64,000 nt of DNA from Plantibacter sp. PA-3-X8 (lineage in GTDB: Bacteria > Actinomycetota > Actinomycetes > Actinomycetales > Microbacteriaceae): the NCBI RefSeq assembly GCF_003856975.1, contig NZ_CP033107.1, forward strand, positions 3,596,001-3,660,000, read 5' to 3'. Made by a program: the position numbers and the translations under genes. Below are positions 17,301 through 25,494 of this stretch, one piece after another (the first letter of the stretch is position 1; each line of letters begins with the position of its first letter). The notes under the pieces are model-generated. The model had not been told where the DNA came from. It ran no database searches and saw only the letters and a list, made by a program, of their open reading frames with translations.

Positions 17301-19969
17301 CGCGGGTCTCGGCGCTCGGCGAGTACTACGTCCACCGTTTCGGCGGCGAGGTGACGGGGCACTGGATCTCCGGTGGCGACCTCATCGTGGAGGCGACGGG
17401 GTCCGCCGACGACTACTTCTCGATGCTCGTCGAGGGTGCCGAGAGCATCTCGACCGACCTCGTCCAGCCGGCGAGCGAGATCACCCGATCCCTCGCGTCC
17501 GGGGCGATGAGCCACGGCGCCCTCGTGGCGACCGCGCACGAGGCGGTCGCGCACGGCACCAACATGGTCGGCGGGATGTCGAACAGTGGCGAGGGCGGCG
17601 AACACCTGTCCCGCTACGGCACCATCCGCGGCTCGCGCATCAAGCAGTTCGCCTCCGGGCGCTTCGGTGTCTGGGCCGGTTACCTCGCCGACCCGATGCT
17701 GCAGGAGCTCGAGATCAAGATCGGCCAGGGTGCCAAGCCCGGCGAGGGCGGTCAGCTCCCGGCTCCCAAGGTGACGGTGGACATCGCGGCTGCCCGGGGT
17801 GGCACGCCCGGCATCGAGCTCGTCTCGCCGCCGCCGCACCACGACACCTACTCGATCGAGGACCTCGCGCAGCTCATCCACGACTGCAAGGCCGCACGGG
17901 TCCGCGTCGTCGTCAAGCTCGTCTCCTCCGAGGGCATCGGCACGATCGCCGTCGGCGTCGCCAAGGCCGGTGCCGACGTCATCAACGTGGCCGGCAACAC
18001 CGGCGGTACCGGCGCAGCCGCCGTGACGAGCCTCAAGTACGCCGGACGCAGCGCCGAGATCGGCATCGCCGAGGTCCACCAGGCCCTCAGCGCGAACGGT
18101 CTGCGGTCGAAGGTCACGCTGCGCTGCTCCGGCGCGCACCAGACCGGTCGCGACGTCGTCATCTCCGCCCTGCTCGGCGGCGACAGCTTCGAGTTCGGGA
18201 CCACTGCGCTCATGATGCTCAAGTGCGTCATGGCGAAGAACTGCAACGTGAAGTGCCCGGCTGGTCTCACGACCAACCCGGAGACCTTCGACGGCGACCC
18301 GCGTGCGCTGGCGCAGTACCTCCTGAACATCGCGCACGACGTCCGCGAGCGGCTCGCCATCCTCGGCCTCCGCTCGCTTCGCGAAGCCCGCGGTCGCACC
18401 GACCTCCTCCACCTCGTCGACCACCCGGCGGCCGTCGCGGACCTCGACCTGCGTGCCATGCTCGCGGTCGTCCCCGGGGTCGTCGTCACCGACCCGGTGT
18501 ACCTGGAGAAGGACTTCACGCTCGACGACGCCCTCATCGAGCGGGTACGGGCAGGACTCTTCGACGACGGCCGGACGACGCTCGACCTGGGCGCCGAGGA
18601 CGCCGACGGCGGGATCCGACTCGGCAACCGCTGGCGTTCCGTGGGCGGGCAGCTCGCGATCGACCTCGAGCGCATCCTCAACCACGAGCTCGACGACGAC
18701 CAGGCGGCGGCGATCCCCTCCGTCGTCACCGACGACCGCGGCCACCGTTCGCTCGCCGCCGACACCGTGACCATCCGCACCGAGCACTCCGCGGGGCAGT
18801 CGTACGCGGCGTTCTGCGTCGACGGCCTGCACTGGCGACACACCGGCACCTGCAACGACGGCGTCGGGAAGAGCGCATCCGGCGGCACCATCGCGATCCT
18901 CTCCCCCGGCGGCGGCAGCTCGGAGGACGGTGGCAACGTCCTCATCGGCAACTTCGCGCTCTTCGGGGCGACCGGTGGACGCACCTTCGTCCAGGGCGAG
19001 GCCGGCGACCGCTTCGCCGTCCGCAACTCGGGCGCCACCGCGGTCGTCGAGGGCGTCGGCGACTACGCCTGCGAGTACATGACCAACGGCGCCGTGCTGA
19101 ACCTCGGCGGCTTCGGGATCGGCTTCGGCAACGGGATGAGCGGTGGCTTCGTCTACCAGTACGACCCGCGGGGCGAACTGCCGAGCAAGGTCAGCGCGGA
19201 CTCCCTCCTCCTCGGATCGATCACCGAGGGCGAGCAGGCGGCGTTCCACGAGGCCGCCGTGCTCCTGCTGCTGCAGTGGCACGTCGAGGCGACCGGCTCG
19301 CCGCTCGCTTCCCGGTTGCTCGCCGACTGGGACACGGCCAGGCACCAGTTCGTGTTCGGCATGCCGCGCGCGCTGCTCCTCTATCAGGACAGCGACGCGA
19401 TCCTCGCGGCCAAGAGCCGGAAGGAACTCCTCGACGAGCTCGGCGCGGCCCTCGCGGCACAGCAGCTGCGCACCTTCAAGCTCGACTACCGCGACCGCCG
19501 GCCGGTCCGCGGCGGTCGCGCCCCCGGACTCGGCGAGCCCGCGGCCGACCCGCAGGACGTCTACGCGCTCCTCACGAGCTACACGGTGCTGAAGCTCGCC
19601 CAGGAGGTCGCGATGTCCCGCACGCCCGGCGTCGACGACCCGTCGCACCCGCTCGTGCAGGCGAGTGTCCGCACGCTCATCCTCACCGAGGACTTCTTCG
19701 TCATGCAGCGGGTGCAGCGGGCGGCTCGAGAGCTGCTCGAACGGTACGACGACGAGGCGCTGGCCGCCATGATCGCCGCGAAGCGCCTCCACGACTACAC
19801 GGAGGCCCTGCGCCTGCGGAACGTGCTGTCGATCGACCACCCGGGCACCACGGGGTGGATCATGCACCAGCACGCCAAGAACCGGGCCCGATCCGCAGCG
19901 ACCGGTGGCACCGAAGCACTCCTTGCATCGGCCGCTCTGGCCGAACTGACCTTGGCGGGTTCCCGATGA
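14387..19969 (+). CDS. Oversized GltB-like glutamate synthase protein with altered Fe-S motif
   Basis: This protein of about 1,860 aa has the full GltB order: class II amidotransferase with nucleophile Cys31 (CGVGF) after a short propeptide, HTRFSTNTAPHPSM, HNGELNTDRKNR and LDRLGLRPLR; a central domain; an FMN barrel with GAMSHG, GGMSNSGEGGE, GAKPGEGGQLPAPKV and PPPHHDTYSIEDLAQL; and a GXGXG domain with AVVEGVGDYACEYM. It differs from classic GltB (about 1,500 aa) by an insert of roughly 110 residues before the FMN domain and about 180 extra C-terminal residues. The cluster cysteines are Cys1280, Cys1286 and Cys1290 (x5 and x3 spacing, not x5 and x4). GNTGGTGAA replaces the usual GHDGGTGAS. 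No gltD follows. The GTG start has GAGGGG upstream; an in-frame ATG at 14258 is the alternative. Confidence 0.88.
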   Translation: MISSSVPPRPRTAAPSPLPDLVDRQTDKSDCGVGFITRKDGVQSHDVIALGDTALCAIPHRGGMSSEGVGDGAGVQIDLSVDFFSSLVGKPLVAGRFGVANVFLPVDHGRISDAEALIERSLGEAGFTVLLARAVPTVDAVLRPKAVQYQLPIRQWIFEPSDNASTEDLDQRAHAALLAIEATAYTDLTLDGLYPLSLSTRTQVLKGRLNSGEVIPYFADLADPLHRVRTLAFHTRFSTNTAPHPSMAQPFRLMAHNGELNTDRKNRLSETALAASRGRKIIRARGQSDSSRLDQTLHSRVVEDGLELLEAVVSVMPPAWENDRTLSREVRAMLEYFSLVEEKNDGPAALIFNDGTTVGARLDRLGLRPLRSVETADYLCVTSEAGQLPFPDDEVVHRGRIEAGGMLAYDHRTGTRLRTGEALELLAARKDYPAMLAASATDLDALEDRGVPVSVPTASADDAFAYRGGLSQVQRYVAYSLNQESFRFMTDPMLASGKERISAMGYGNAINALSDQEGGLAKYFSQRFAQVTNPPLDSIREADGMTLRVALGPKPGSGTVGTKQLVLRSPIISEDELRRLSAQHESPAAWFDILYRPEVDAQANADALEAAVERVAAAVAGFAAENGGIAILSDRGVHAEGAALPLILVVAAVNQRLIDDGLRLRVSLVVDSGQLPSSHHVASALGFGASAVHPLAVRLRAEQQHPDEVEAAFRRFAYAAEKSLLKTMGRVGLCTVESYIGGEFFEPNYLDTSDPVLARAFPHLRAPVGGVGFAGIARTASAWHQRALTTSSDADVPLLGLFKERAEGAGHSYGTTAVRGFVDLTEEPVQLPRADTTAVDRDGGTLGDDPLRLHTIGNLEDAFGIDDDAYQHTSFDALDDDEIDAFTITPGYRSFVQSMTTERRRRPAALRDVLVLPEDITRLTTPEEFARELDRLGPVGNSSIVVRGLRATRTEQGRHRLQLTGPLAGDLTRVSALGEYYVHRFGGEVTGHWISGGDLIVEATGSADDYFSMLVEGAESISTDLVQPASEITRSLASGAMSHGALVATAHEAVAHGTNMVGGMSNSGEGGEHLSRYGTIRGSRIKQFASGRFGVWAGYLADPMLQELEIKIGQGAKPGEGGQLPAPKVTVDIAAARGGTPGIELVSPPPHHDTYSIEDLAQLIHDCKAARVRVVVKLVSSEGIGTIAVGVAKAGADVINVAGNTGGTGAAAVTSLKYAGRSAEIGIAEVHQALSANGLRSKVTLRCSGAHQTGRDVVISALLGGDSFEFGTTALMMLKCVMAKNCNVKCPAGLTTNPETFDGDPRALAQYLLNIAHDVRERLAILGLRSLREARGRTDLLHLVDHPAAVADLDLRAMLAVVPGVVVTDPVYLEKDFTLDDALIERVRAGLFDDGRTTLDLGAEDADGGIRLGNRWRSVGGQLAIDLERILNHELDDDQAAAIPSVVTDDRGHRSLAADTVTIRTEHSAGQSYAAFCVDGLHWRHTGTCNDGVGKSASGGTIAILSPGGGSSEDGGNVLIGNFALFGATGGRTFVQGEAGDRFAVRNSGATAVVEGVGDYACEYMTNGAVLNLGGFGIGFGNGMSGGFVYQYDPRGELPSKVSADSLLLGSITEGEQAAFHEAAVLLLLQWHVEATGSPLASRLLADWDTARHQFVFGMPRALLLYQDSDAILAAKSRKELLDELGAALAAQQLRTFKLDYRDRRPVRGGRAPGLGEPAADPQDVYALLTSYTVLKLAQEVAMSRTPGVDDPSHPLVQASVRTLILTEDFFVMQRVQRAARELLERYDDEALAAMIAAKRLHDYTEALRLRNVLSIDHPGTTGWIMHQHAKNRARSAATGGTEALLASAALAELTLAGSR

Positions 19970-19992
19970 ACGCGCCCGAACTGGAGGGGACG

Positions 19993-21828
19993 ATGACCTC
20001 GACCCAGGCCCCGGCGGCCACCAGCACACCGAGCCCGGTGCTCTTCGAGGCGCTCGCCGCGCTCGGCAGCAGCGCAGACGACCCGTTCATCCCGGCTGAC
20101 GCGCCCTTCAGCCCCGAGCAGCGGGTCTGGCTCGCCGGATTCCTGGCGGGGGTCCGCTCCAGCGCGATCGATGTCACCGACGCCGGTGGCCGGACACCGC
20201 AGCTCGCCCTGCACGTGCTCGTCGGCACGCAGACGGGCACCGCGGAGGCCATCGCGGAGGATCTCGGCCGAGCCGCCTCCGGCTACGGTGTGGCGGTGAC
20301 GACGATCGGACTCGACGACGTCGAGGTGGACCGCCTCCCGGCGATGGGACACGTCGTCGTCATCACCTCCACCTACGGCGAAGGTGAGATGCCCGACAAC
20401 GCCGAACTGTTCTGGGAGACGCTCCAAGCGAGCACCGCACCACGCCTCGACGGCCTGAAGTTCTCCGTGCTCGCGCTCGGCGACTCCGGATACGACGGGT
20501 TCTGCCAGGCGGGCAAGCTCATCGACACGCGTCTGGAGCAGCTCGGCGCGGAACGCATCCTCGCGCGCGTGGACTGCGACGTCGACTACGAGGAGCCCGC
20601 CGCGGCGTGGACCACGCAGGCCCTGTCGCTCTTCGGCGCCCTCGCCCCGACGGACGCCGATGCCGCATCCGCTCCCGCGCCGGCCGCCAAACCGGCGAAG
20701 AAGCCCGGCCGCACGCGTTCACCGTGGACCCGCAAGACGCCGTACGGCGCGACCCTCGCCGTCAACCGCGTCCTCTCCGGGCCGGCCTCGTCGAAGGAGA
20801 TCCGGCACTACGAGTTCGACCTTGGCGACAGCGGCATCGAGTACGCGGCGGGCGACGCCCTCGGCGTCATGCCGAGCAACGACCCGGCGCTCGTCGATGC
20901 CATCATCGCCGAACTGGATGCGACCGCGGACGAGTCGGTCGACGGCTCGACCCTGGCGGACCGGCTCACCCACGGGTTCGAGATCCGGACCCCTTCGAAG
21001 GACCTCGTGGCCGAGCTCGCCGACCGCGCGCCCGACTCGGAACTCGCGGGCATCCTGGCGCTCGCCCAGGCCGAGACGCTCGACTCCTGGCTGCGCGAAC
21101 GGGACATCCTGGACCTCCTGCGCTCCACGTCCGTGCGGTTCGACGCCGAGTCGCTGCTCGACGTCCTGCGTCCCCTCCAGCACCGCGCCTACTCGATCTC
21201 GTCCAGCCCGCTGGCTGCCGACGGGCGGGTGCACCTCACCGTGGCGAGCGTCCGCTACGCCGTCGGTGACCGGGCCCACGGGGGCGTCGCGTCGACGCAC
21301 CTCGCCGACCGGGTCGCCGAGGGCGGGACGAGCGGGATCTTCGTCTCGGCCAACGCCGGCTTCCGGGTGCCGTCGGACGACGATGCGCCGCTCATCATGG
21401 TCGGCCCGGGAACCGGGATCGCGCCGTTCCGCTCGTTCCTGCAAGAGCGCCGCGAGCGCGGGGCCACCGGTCGGAACTGGCTGTTCTTCGGCGACCAGCA
21501 CCGGGCGCACGACTTCATCTACGAGGACGAACTGGGTGAGCTGCTCACCGGAGGGGTGCTCGACCGCCTCGACCTCGCGTTCTCCCGGGACCAGCGCGAG
21601 AAGGTGTACGTCCAGACGCGGATGCGCGAGAACGGCAAGGAGCTCTACGCCTGGCTCGAGGAGGGCGGCCACTTCGCCGTCTGCGGTGACGCCTCCCGGA
21701 TGGCGAAGGACGTCGACCAGGCGTTGCATGAGCTCATCGCCGAACACGGCGGGCGTTCGACGGAGGCCGCGGCCGAGTACGTGCACACGCTGAAGCGCGA
21801 GAAGCGCTACATCCGCGACGTGTACTGA
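19993..21828 (+). CDS. CysJ-like diflavin reductase (FMN/FAD, NADPH)
   Basis: This 611-aa protein has a flavodoxin domain (about residues 72-215, with VGTQTGTAE, STYGEGEMPDN and LALGDSGYDGF) and a ferredoxin-NADP reductase domain (about 250-611, with RAYSISSSP near 398, GPGTGIAPFRSF near 471, SRDQREKVYVQ, CGDASRMAKDV and the terminal RYIRDVY). It would pass electrons from NADPH through FAD and FMN to a partner. No sulfite reductase hemoprotein is nearby; the gene starts within 25 bp of the gltB-like stop. GGAGGGG precedes the ATG at 19993; an ATG at 19966 overlapping that stop is also possible. I infer that the GltB-like protein is its partner. Confidence 0.88.
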   Translation: MTSTQAPAATSTPSPVLFEALAALGSSADDPFIPADAPFSPEQRVWLAGFLAGVRSSAIDVTDAGGRTPQLALHVLVGTQTGTAEAIAEDLGRAASGYGVAVTTIGLDDVEVDRLPAMGHVVVITSTYGEGEMPDNAELFWETLQASTAPRLDGLKFSVLALGDSGYDGFCQAGKLIDTRLEQLGAERILARVDCDVDYEEPAAAWTTQALSLFGALAPTDADAASAPAPAAKPAKKPGRTRSPWTRKTPYGATLAVNRVLSGPASSKEIRHYEFDLGDSGIEYAAGDALGVMPSNDPALVDAIIAELDATADESVDGSTLADRLTHGFEIRTPSKDLVAELADRAPDSELAGILALAQAETLDSWLRERDILDLLRSTSVRFDAESLLDVLRPLQHRAYSISSSPLAADGRVHLTVASVRYAVGDRAHGGVASTHLADRVAEGGTSGIFVSANAGFRVPSDDDAPLIMVGPGTGIAPFRSFLQERRERGATGRNWLFFGDQHRAHDFIYEDELGELLTGGVLDRLDLAFSRDQREKVYVQTRMRENGKELYAWLEEGGHFAVCGDASRMAKDVDQALHELIAEHGGRSTEAAAEYVHTLKREKRYIRDVY

Positions 21829-21841
21829 GCCACACCTCGAC

Positions 21842-21963
21842 CGGTCCCTGAGCCTGTCGAAGGGCGCACCTCGACAGGCTCAGGGACCGATCATCGACCG
21901 CGGTCCCTGAGTACACCACGCGGCCCCTGAGCACCCCACGCGGTCCCTGAGCTTGTCGAAGGG
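21842..21963. repeat. GGTCCCTGAGC repeat cluster 1 with perfect 19-bp hairpin
   Basis: Two inverted copies (21842-21860 and 21871-21889) form a perfect 19-bp stem with a 10-nt loop, followed by copies at 21902, 21922 (degenerate) and 21942 at 20-bp spacing. The cluster fills the gap between the convergent diflavin reductase and purK genes and may also act as a terminator. Confidence 0.8.
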
Positions 21964-21966
21964 CGG

Positions 21967-23112
21967 TCAGGCGTTCTCGGCGCCGAGCAGCGCTGCGGCG
22001 GCACGTGCCTCGTACACGACGTCGTCGAGGTCGTCGCCCGCGACGTTGACGTGGCCGACCTTGCGCCCGGGGCGCGGGTCCTTCCCGTAGTTGTGCACCT
22101 TCGCCAGCGGGTGCGCACCGAGGACCTGCGGGTAGCGGTCGTCGAGCGTCCCCTCGGCAGGCCCGCCGAGCACGTTCACCATGACGGTCCAATCGCGGTG
22201 GCAGCCCGTCGAGCCGAGGGGCAGGTCGAGGACGGCGCGCAGGTGCTGCTCGAACTGGCTCGTGACGCTGCCGTCCTGCGTCCAGTGCCCACTGTTGTGC
22301 GGACGCATGGCGAGTTCGTTGATGAGCAGGCGGTCGTCGTCGGTCTCGAACAGTTCGACGGCCAGGACGCCCGTCACCCCGAGCGCGGTCGCGACGGTCA
22401 CGGCGATCTCCTCCGCGGTGTCGGCGAGCCGACCAGCCGAGCCGGGCGCCGGAGCGATGACCTCGCTGCACACCCCACCGAGCTGCACGGTCTCGACGAC
22501 GCGCCATGGCACCACCTCGCCGGACGGGCGCCGGGCGACGAGCTGGGCGAGCTCGCGCCGGAACGACACCAGCTCCTCGACGAGCAGTGCTCCGCCGTTG
22601 GCGTCCTCGGAGAGCGCCGTGAACCAGTCGTCGACCTCGTTCGGTCCATGGACGACACGGACGCCCTTGCCGTCGTAGCCACCACGTGGCGTCTTCACGA
22701 CGCCCTTCCCACCGTGCTCGGCGAGGAAGGCGGCAAGCTCCTCCTGATCGTGCACGCGCGCCCAGTCGGGCACCGGCAGTCCGAGCTCCGTCAGGCGTTC
22801 GCGCATGAGCAGCTTGTCCTGGGCGACGGCGAGCGCGTCCGGTCCCGGGTGCACCTGCACACCGGCGTCGACGAGTGCCCGCAGGACGTGCTGCGGCACA
22901 TGCTCGTGGTCGAAGGTGATGACGTCGACCGTCTCGGCGAAGGCGAGCACCGTGTCGGCGTCGCGGTAGTCGCCCACCTCGACGGTCGCGAGCCGGGCGG
23001 ACATGCCCTCCTGCTCGGCGAGCACGCGGATGTCGAGCCCGAGGTTCACGGCCGCAGGCACCATCATCCTGGCCAGCTGACCGCCGCCGATCACTCCGAC
23101 GCGAATGCTCAT
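21967..23112 (-). CDS. purK: 5-(carboxyamino)imidazole ribonucleotide synthase
   Basis: This 381-aa ATP-grasp enzyme carboxylates AIR to N5-CAIR with bicarbonate and ATP, feeding PurE. GVIGGGQLARMM is at residues 5-16, DHEHVP follows, and GYDGKG and ELAMRPHNSGHWT are the classic PurK segments. GGAG lies about 7 nt before the chosen ATG. PurE is encoded far away at 4.3-4.8 kb, an unusual separation. The repeat cluster begins 4 bp after its stop. Confidence 0.95.
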   Translation of the reverse strand: MSIRVGVIGGGQLARMMVPAAVNLGLDIRVLAEQEGMSARLATVEVGDYRDADTVLAFAETVDVITFDHEHVPQHVLRALVDAGVQVHPGPDALAVAQDKLLMRERLTELGLPVPDWARVHDQEELAAFLAEHGGKGVVKTPRGGYDGKGVRVVHGPNEVDDWFTALSEDANGGALLVEELVSFRRELAQLVARRPSGEVVPWRVVETVQLGGVCSEVIAPAPGSAGRLADTAEEIAVTVATALGVTGVLAVELFETDDDRLLINELAMRPHNSGHWTQDGSVTSQFEQHLRAVLDLPLGSTGCHRDWTVMVNVLGGPAEGTLDDRYPQVLGAHPLAKVHNYGKDPRPGRKVGHVNVAGDDLDDVVYEARAAAALLGAENA

Positions 23113-23241
23113 GGGTTCACTCCAGCTCTCCGGCGACCGGCCGGCGGGTCTCGTTTCGGCAGGCGGGACGGGCGGATCCGGAGGCGGATCGGCGGGTGCC
23201 CCGACTGGAACATCGTACCGGCCGGGCGCGCCCCGCACCGG

Positions 23242-23799
23242 TCAGCGTCGGACCGGTGGCTGCTGCATCGGAGGCGGTGCTGCCGGGTACGGCGCGGCGA
23301 TGCTCTGGTTCTCCGCGACGAGCTCGTGCAGGGCGTTCTGGACGAGGACCGCACCGGGCACGTCCCTCAGGACGACCGGCACCTCGCCACCGCTCGTCAC
23401 CCGGACGTTGCCGCTCCCGAAGGCGCTCTGCACCCAACTCTTGTGCACCGTGATGCCGTAGCCGCGGGCGTGGTAGAGCTCCTGGCGCGTCCGCACGAAG
23501 AACCCGCGACGGACGATCAGTCGGCGGGTCGTGATCACGTAGCGGACCGACAGCCAGGCGATGAACGGCAGGACGCAGGCGACCAGCACGATCACCCCGC
23601 CGCCGATCAGGACGGCCCAGTTCTGCCACTCGAGGTCGAACGAGCCGAAGAAGTACGCACCGGCGCCGCTCACCGCGATGAGCAGGAGGGCGGGGAGCAG
23701 GAGCCGCCGGGCATGCGGACGCAGGCGTGCGACCACACGTTCGGTCGCCGCCGCGGGAGGAGCCGGCCTGCCCGGCCCCGTCATACCGGGATCAGCCAT
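23242..23799 (-). CDS. PH-domain (YdbS-like) membrane protein
   Basis: This 185-aa protein has two membrane helices (about residues 28-48 and 57-80) followed by a bacterial PH-type domain that starts SVRYVITTRRLIVRRGFF and continues to LRDVPGAVLVQNALHELVAENQ. The last 15 residues are Pro/Gln-rich. The same kind of gene lies between purK and birA in mycobacteria. An AAGAAT box 6 nt before the ATG supports this start. Function is unknown; the domain may aid membrane-protein assembly. Confidence 0.8.
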   Translation of the reverse strand: MADPGMTGPGRPAPPAAATERVVARLRPHARRLLLPALLLIAVSGAGAYFFGSFDLEWQNWAVLIGGGVIVLVACVLPFIAWLSVRYVITTRRLIVRRGFFVRTRQELYHARGYGITVHKSWVQSAFGSGNVRVTSGGEVPVVLRDVPGAVLVQNALHELVAENQSIAAPYPAAPPPMQQPPVRR

Positions 23800-23805
23800 A
23801 CTCCC

Positions 23806-23894
23806 ATTCTTAGCAGTCGCGGGAACCCGCCGCCTGCTCCCACCCCGCCCGTCGGCGATCCCGAACATCCGTGCATCGGCCGCCCGGCTAGCAT
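23806..23894. promoter_or_regulatory. Divergent -10 boxes for the PH-domain gene and the EI24 gene
   Basis: Leftward AAGAAT (23806-23811) is 6 nt from the PH-domain ATG. Rightward TAGCAT (23889-23894) is 6 nt from the EI24 GTG. Both transcripts would be leaderless and share a 100-bp gap. Confidence 0.5.
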
Positions 23895-23900
23895 GAAGGC

Positions 23901-24713
23901 GTGAAACCGGCCGAGAGCACCGCACCGACGGCGCAGCAACCCGGCGTGGTCGGGTCGTTCCTCGAGGGGATCGGCATCCTCTTCGGCGGGTTCCGCCTCT
24001 GGGGTACCTCGCCGAAGCGCATGCTGCTCGGCATGATCCCCGCCGCGATCGTGGGCGTCGTGTTCATCGCGTTGCTCGTCGTCCTCGGCGTCAACGCCGC
24101 CACGATCGTCGACTGGGCGACACCGTTCGCCGACACCTGGGACGAGCCGTACCGCTCGTCCATCCGGGTGGCCGCCGCGGTGGCGTTGGTGGCCGTCGCC
24201 GTCGTGGTGATGCTGTACGCCTACGCCGCAGCGACGCTCCTCGTCGGCGACCCCTTCTACGAGCGGATCTGGGCCGACGTCGAACGTACCCTCGGCGACG
24301 CTCCTCCGGAGTCGGGTGAGTCCGCCTGGCGCGGACTCCTCACCGGTGTCACCCGGGCACTCGGCCTGCTCCTGCTCACCATCCCGACGGCGGTCGTCCT
24401 CTTCCTCCTCGGCTTCGTCCCGGTGATCGGCCAGACGGTGGTCCCGGTGCTCGGGCTCGCCGTGAGCGGTTGGTTCCTCGCCCTCGAACTGACGGGCTAC
24501 GCGTTCGACGCGAGGGGGTTGTCGTTGCGCGACCGCCGCCAGGTCCTCGCCAGGAGACGCGCCCGCACCCTGGGCTTCGGGATGACGGTCGCGGTCCTCT
24601 TCCTCGTGCCGGTCCTGTCCGTGCTGGTCATGCCGGCAGCCGTCTCCGGCGCGACGGTGCTCGCACGCCGGTCCCTCAGCGAACAGGCGGGAACGCTCAG
24701 CGCACGTGCGTGA
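23901..24713 (+). CDS. EI24-domain (CysZ-like) membrane protein
   Basis: This 270-aa protein matches the EI24/CysZ family: four to six hydrophobic segments (about residues 45-72, 95-120, 150-170, 172-195 and 225-255), with FLEGIGILFGG near the start and VGDPFYERI around residue 115. CysZ members pass sulfate across the membrane, but many actinobacterial relatives have no tested role. The GTG start is set by the TAGCAT box 6 nt upstream. The last 17 bp overlap the convergent birA. Confidence 0.78.
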   Translation: MKPAESTAPTAQQPGVVGSFLEGIGILFGGFRLWGTSPKRMLLGMIPAAIVGVVFIALLVVLGVNAATIVDWATPFADTWDEPYRSSIRVAAAVALVAVAVVVMLYAYAAATLLVGDPFYERIWADVERTLGDAPPESGESAWRGLLTGVTRALGLLLLTIPTAVVLFLLGFVPVIGQTVVPVLGLAVSGWFLALELTGYAFDARGLSLRDRRQVLARRRARTLGFGMTVAVLFLVPVLSVLVMPAAVSGATVLARRSLSEQAGTLSARA

Positions 24714-25488
24714 CGTCGCCGGCCGCCACCGCGACCGGCGCACCACCGTCGGTCGGTCGGACGACGAGCCGCCCGTCCGCGTCGATCCGCTCGGCCGTGC
24801 CGGTCAGGACGTCGCCGCCGGGGAGCTCCACCCGCACCGAGCTGTCCAACGTCACGCATCGCTCGGTGACCGCCGCTCCGAGCCCACTGGCCTCGGCGTC
24901 ACCGGACGCGGCCAGGTAGGCGTCGTACAGGGCGCCGAACGCACGCAGGTAGCCGACGAGGACGATGTCCGGGTCAGGATCGGCGAGCCCGGCGAGCGCG
25001 AGCGAGGTGGACCGGTCGGTCGGCAGTTCCTCGGCACGCTGACGGAGGTTGACACCGGTCCCGAGGATCACCGCGTCCCCGCTCGGCAGCAGCTCGGCGA
25101 GGATGCCGGACACCTTCCGACCGCCGATGAGCACGTCGTTCGGCCACTTCACGTCGGCGGGCACCCCGAGCTCCCGGAGCGATTCCGCGAGCGCCGCACC
25201 CGCGAGGAGCGGGAGCCAGCCGTAGGCCTGCAGCGGGAGCGGATCACCCGACGGAGTGACCGGCCGGAGCAGGACCGAGACGGCGAGTGACGTGCCGGGT
25301 GGCACCGTCCACACGCGACCGAGGCGGCCTCGTCCCCCGCGCTGGTCGTCGGTGAGGACCACCGAGCGGTCGGGCCACGCGTCGCCGCCGTCCTCGCGCA
25401 CGCGTCGGGCGAGTTCGTCGTTGGTGGAGCCGGCGTGGGCGAGGATCTCGAGGCGTGGCACGAGGGCGGCGGTGAGGGGCAGATCCAT
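24697..25488 (-). CDS. birA: Biotin-[acetyl-CoA carboxylase] ligase
   Basis: This 263-aa enzyme activates biotin and attaches it to the carrier lysine of AccA3. Visible motifs are GSTNDE, DDQRGGRGRLGRVW (biotinyl-AMP loop), VKWPNDVLIGGRKVSGIL and LGTGVNLRQ, with a C-terminal SH3-like domain after about residue 210. The N-terminal DNA-binding domain of the E. coli protein is missing, so it is a ligase only. TAGGGT lies 6 nt before the ATG. The gene diverges from accD, the carboxylase it serves. Confidence 0.93.
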   Translation of the reverse strand: MDLPLTAALVPRLEILAHAGSTNDELARRVREDGGDAWPDRSVVLTDDQRGGRGRLGRVWTVPPGTSLAVSVLLRPVTPSGDPLPLQAYGWLPLLAGAALAESLRELGVPADVKWPNDVLIGGRKVSGILAELLPSGDAVILGTGVNLRQRAEELPTDRSTSLALAGLADPDPDIVLVGYLRAFGALYDAYLAASGDAEASGLGAAVTERCVTLDSSVRVELPGGDVLTGTAERIDADGRLVVRPTDGGAPVAVAAGDVTHVR

Positions 25489-25494
25489 GGCACA

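Noticed and set aside
14333..20029. A 1,898-codon open frame on the minus strand opposite the gltB-like gene
   Set aside because: It is Arg/Val/Glu/Asp-rich nonsense of the kind produced opposite high-GC coding DNA, and the plus strand encodes a complete GltB-like protein.
19993..21828. Assimilatory sulfite reductase (CysJ) function
   Set aside because: No hemoprotein subunit or sulfate-assimilation gene is nearby; its tight link is to the gltB-like gene. The fold is CysJ-like but the role is left open.
22051..23904. 617-codon plus-strand frame opposite purK and the PH-domain gene
   Set aside because: Shadow of purK; no domain and no good start site.
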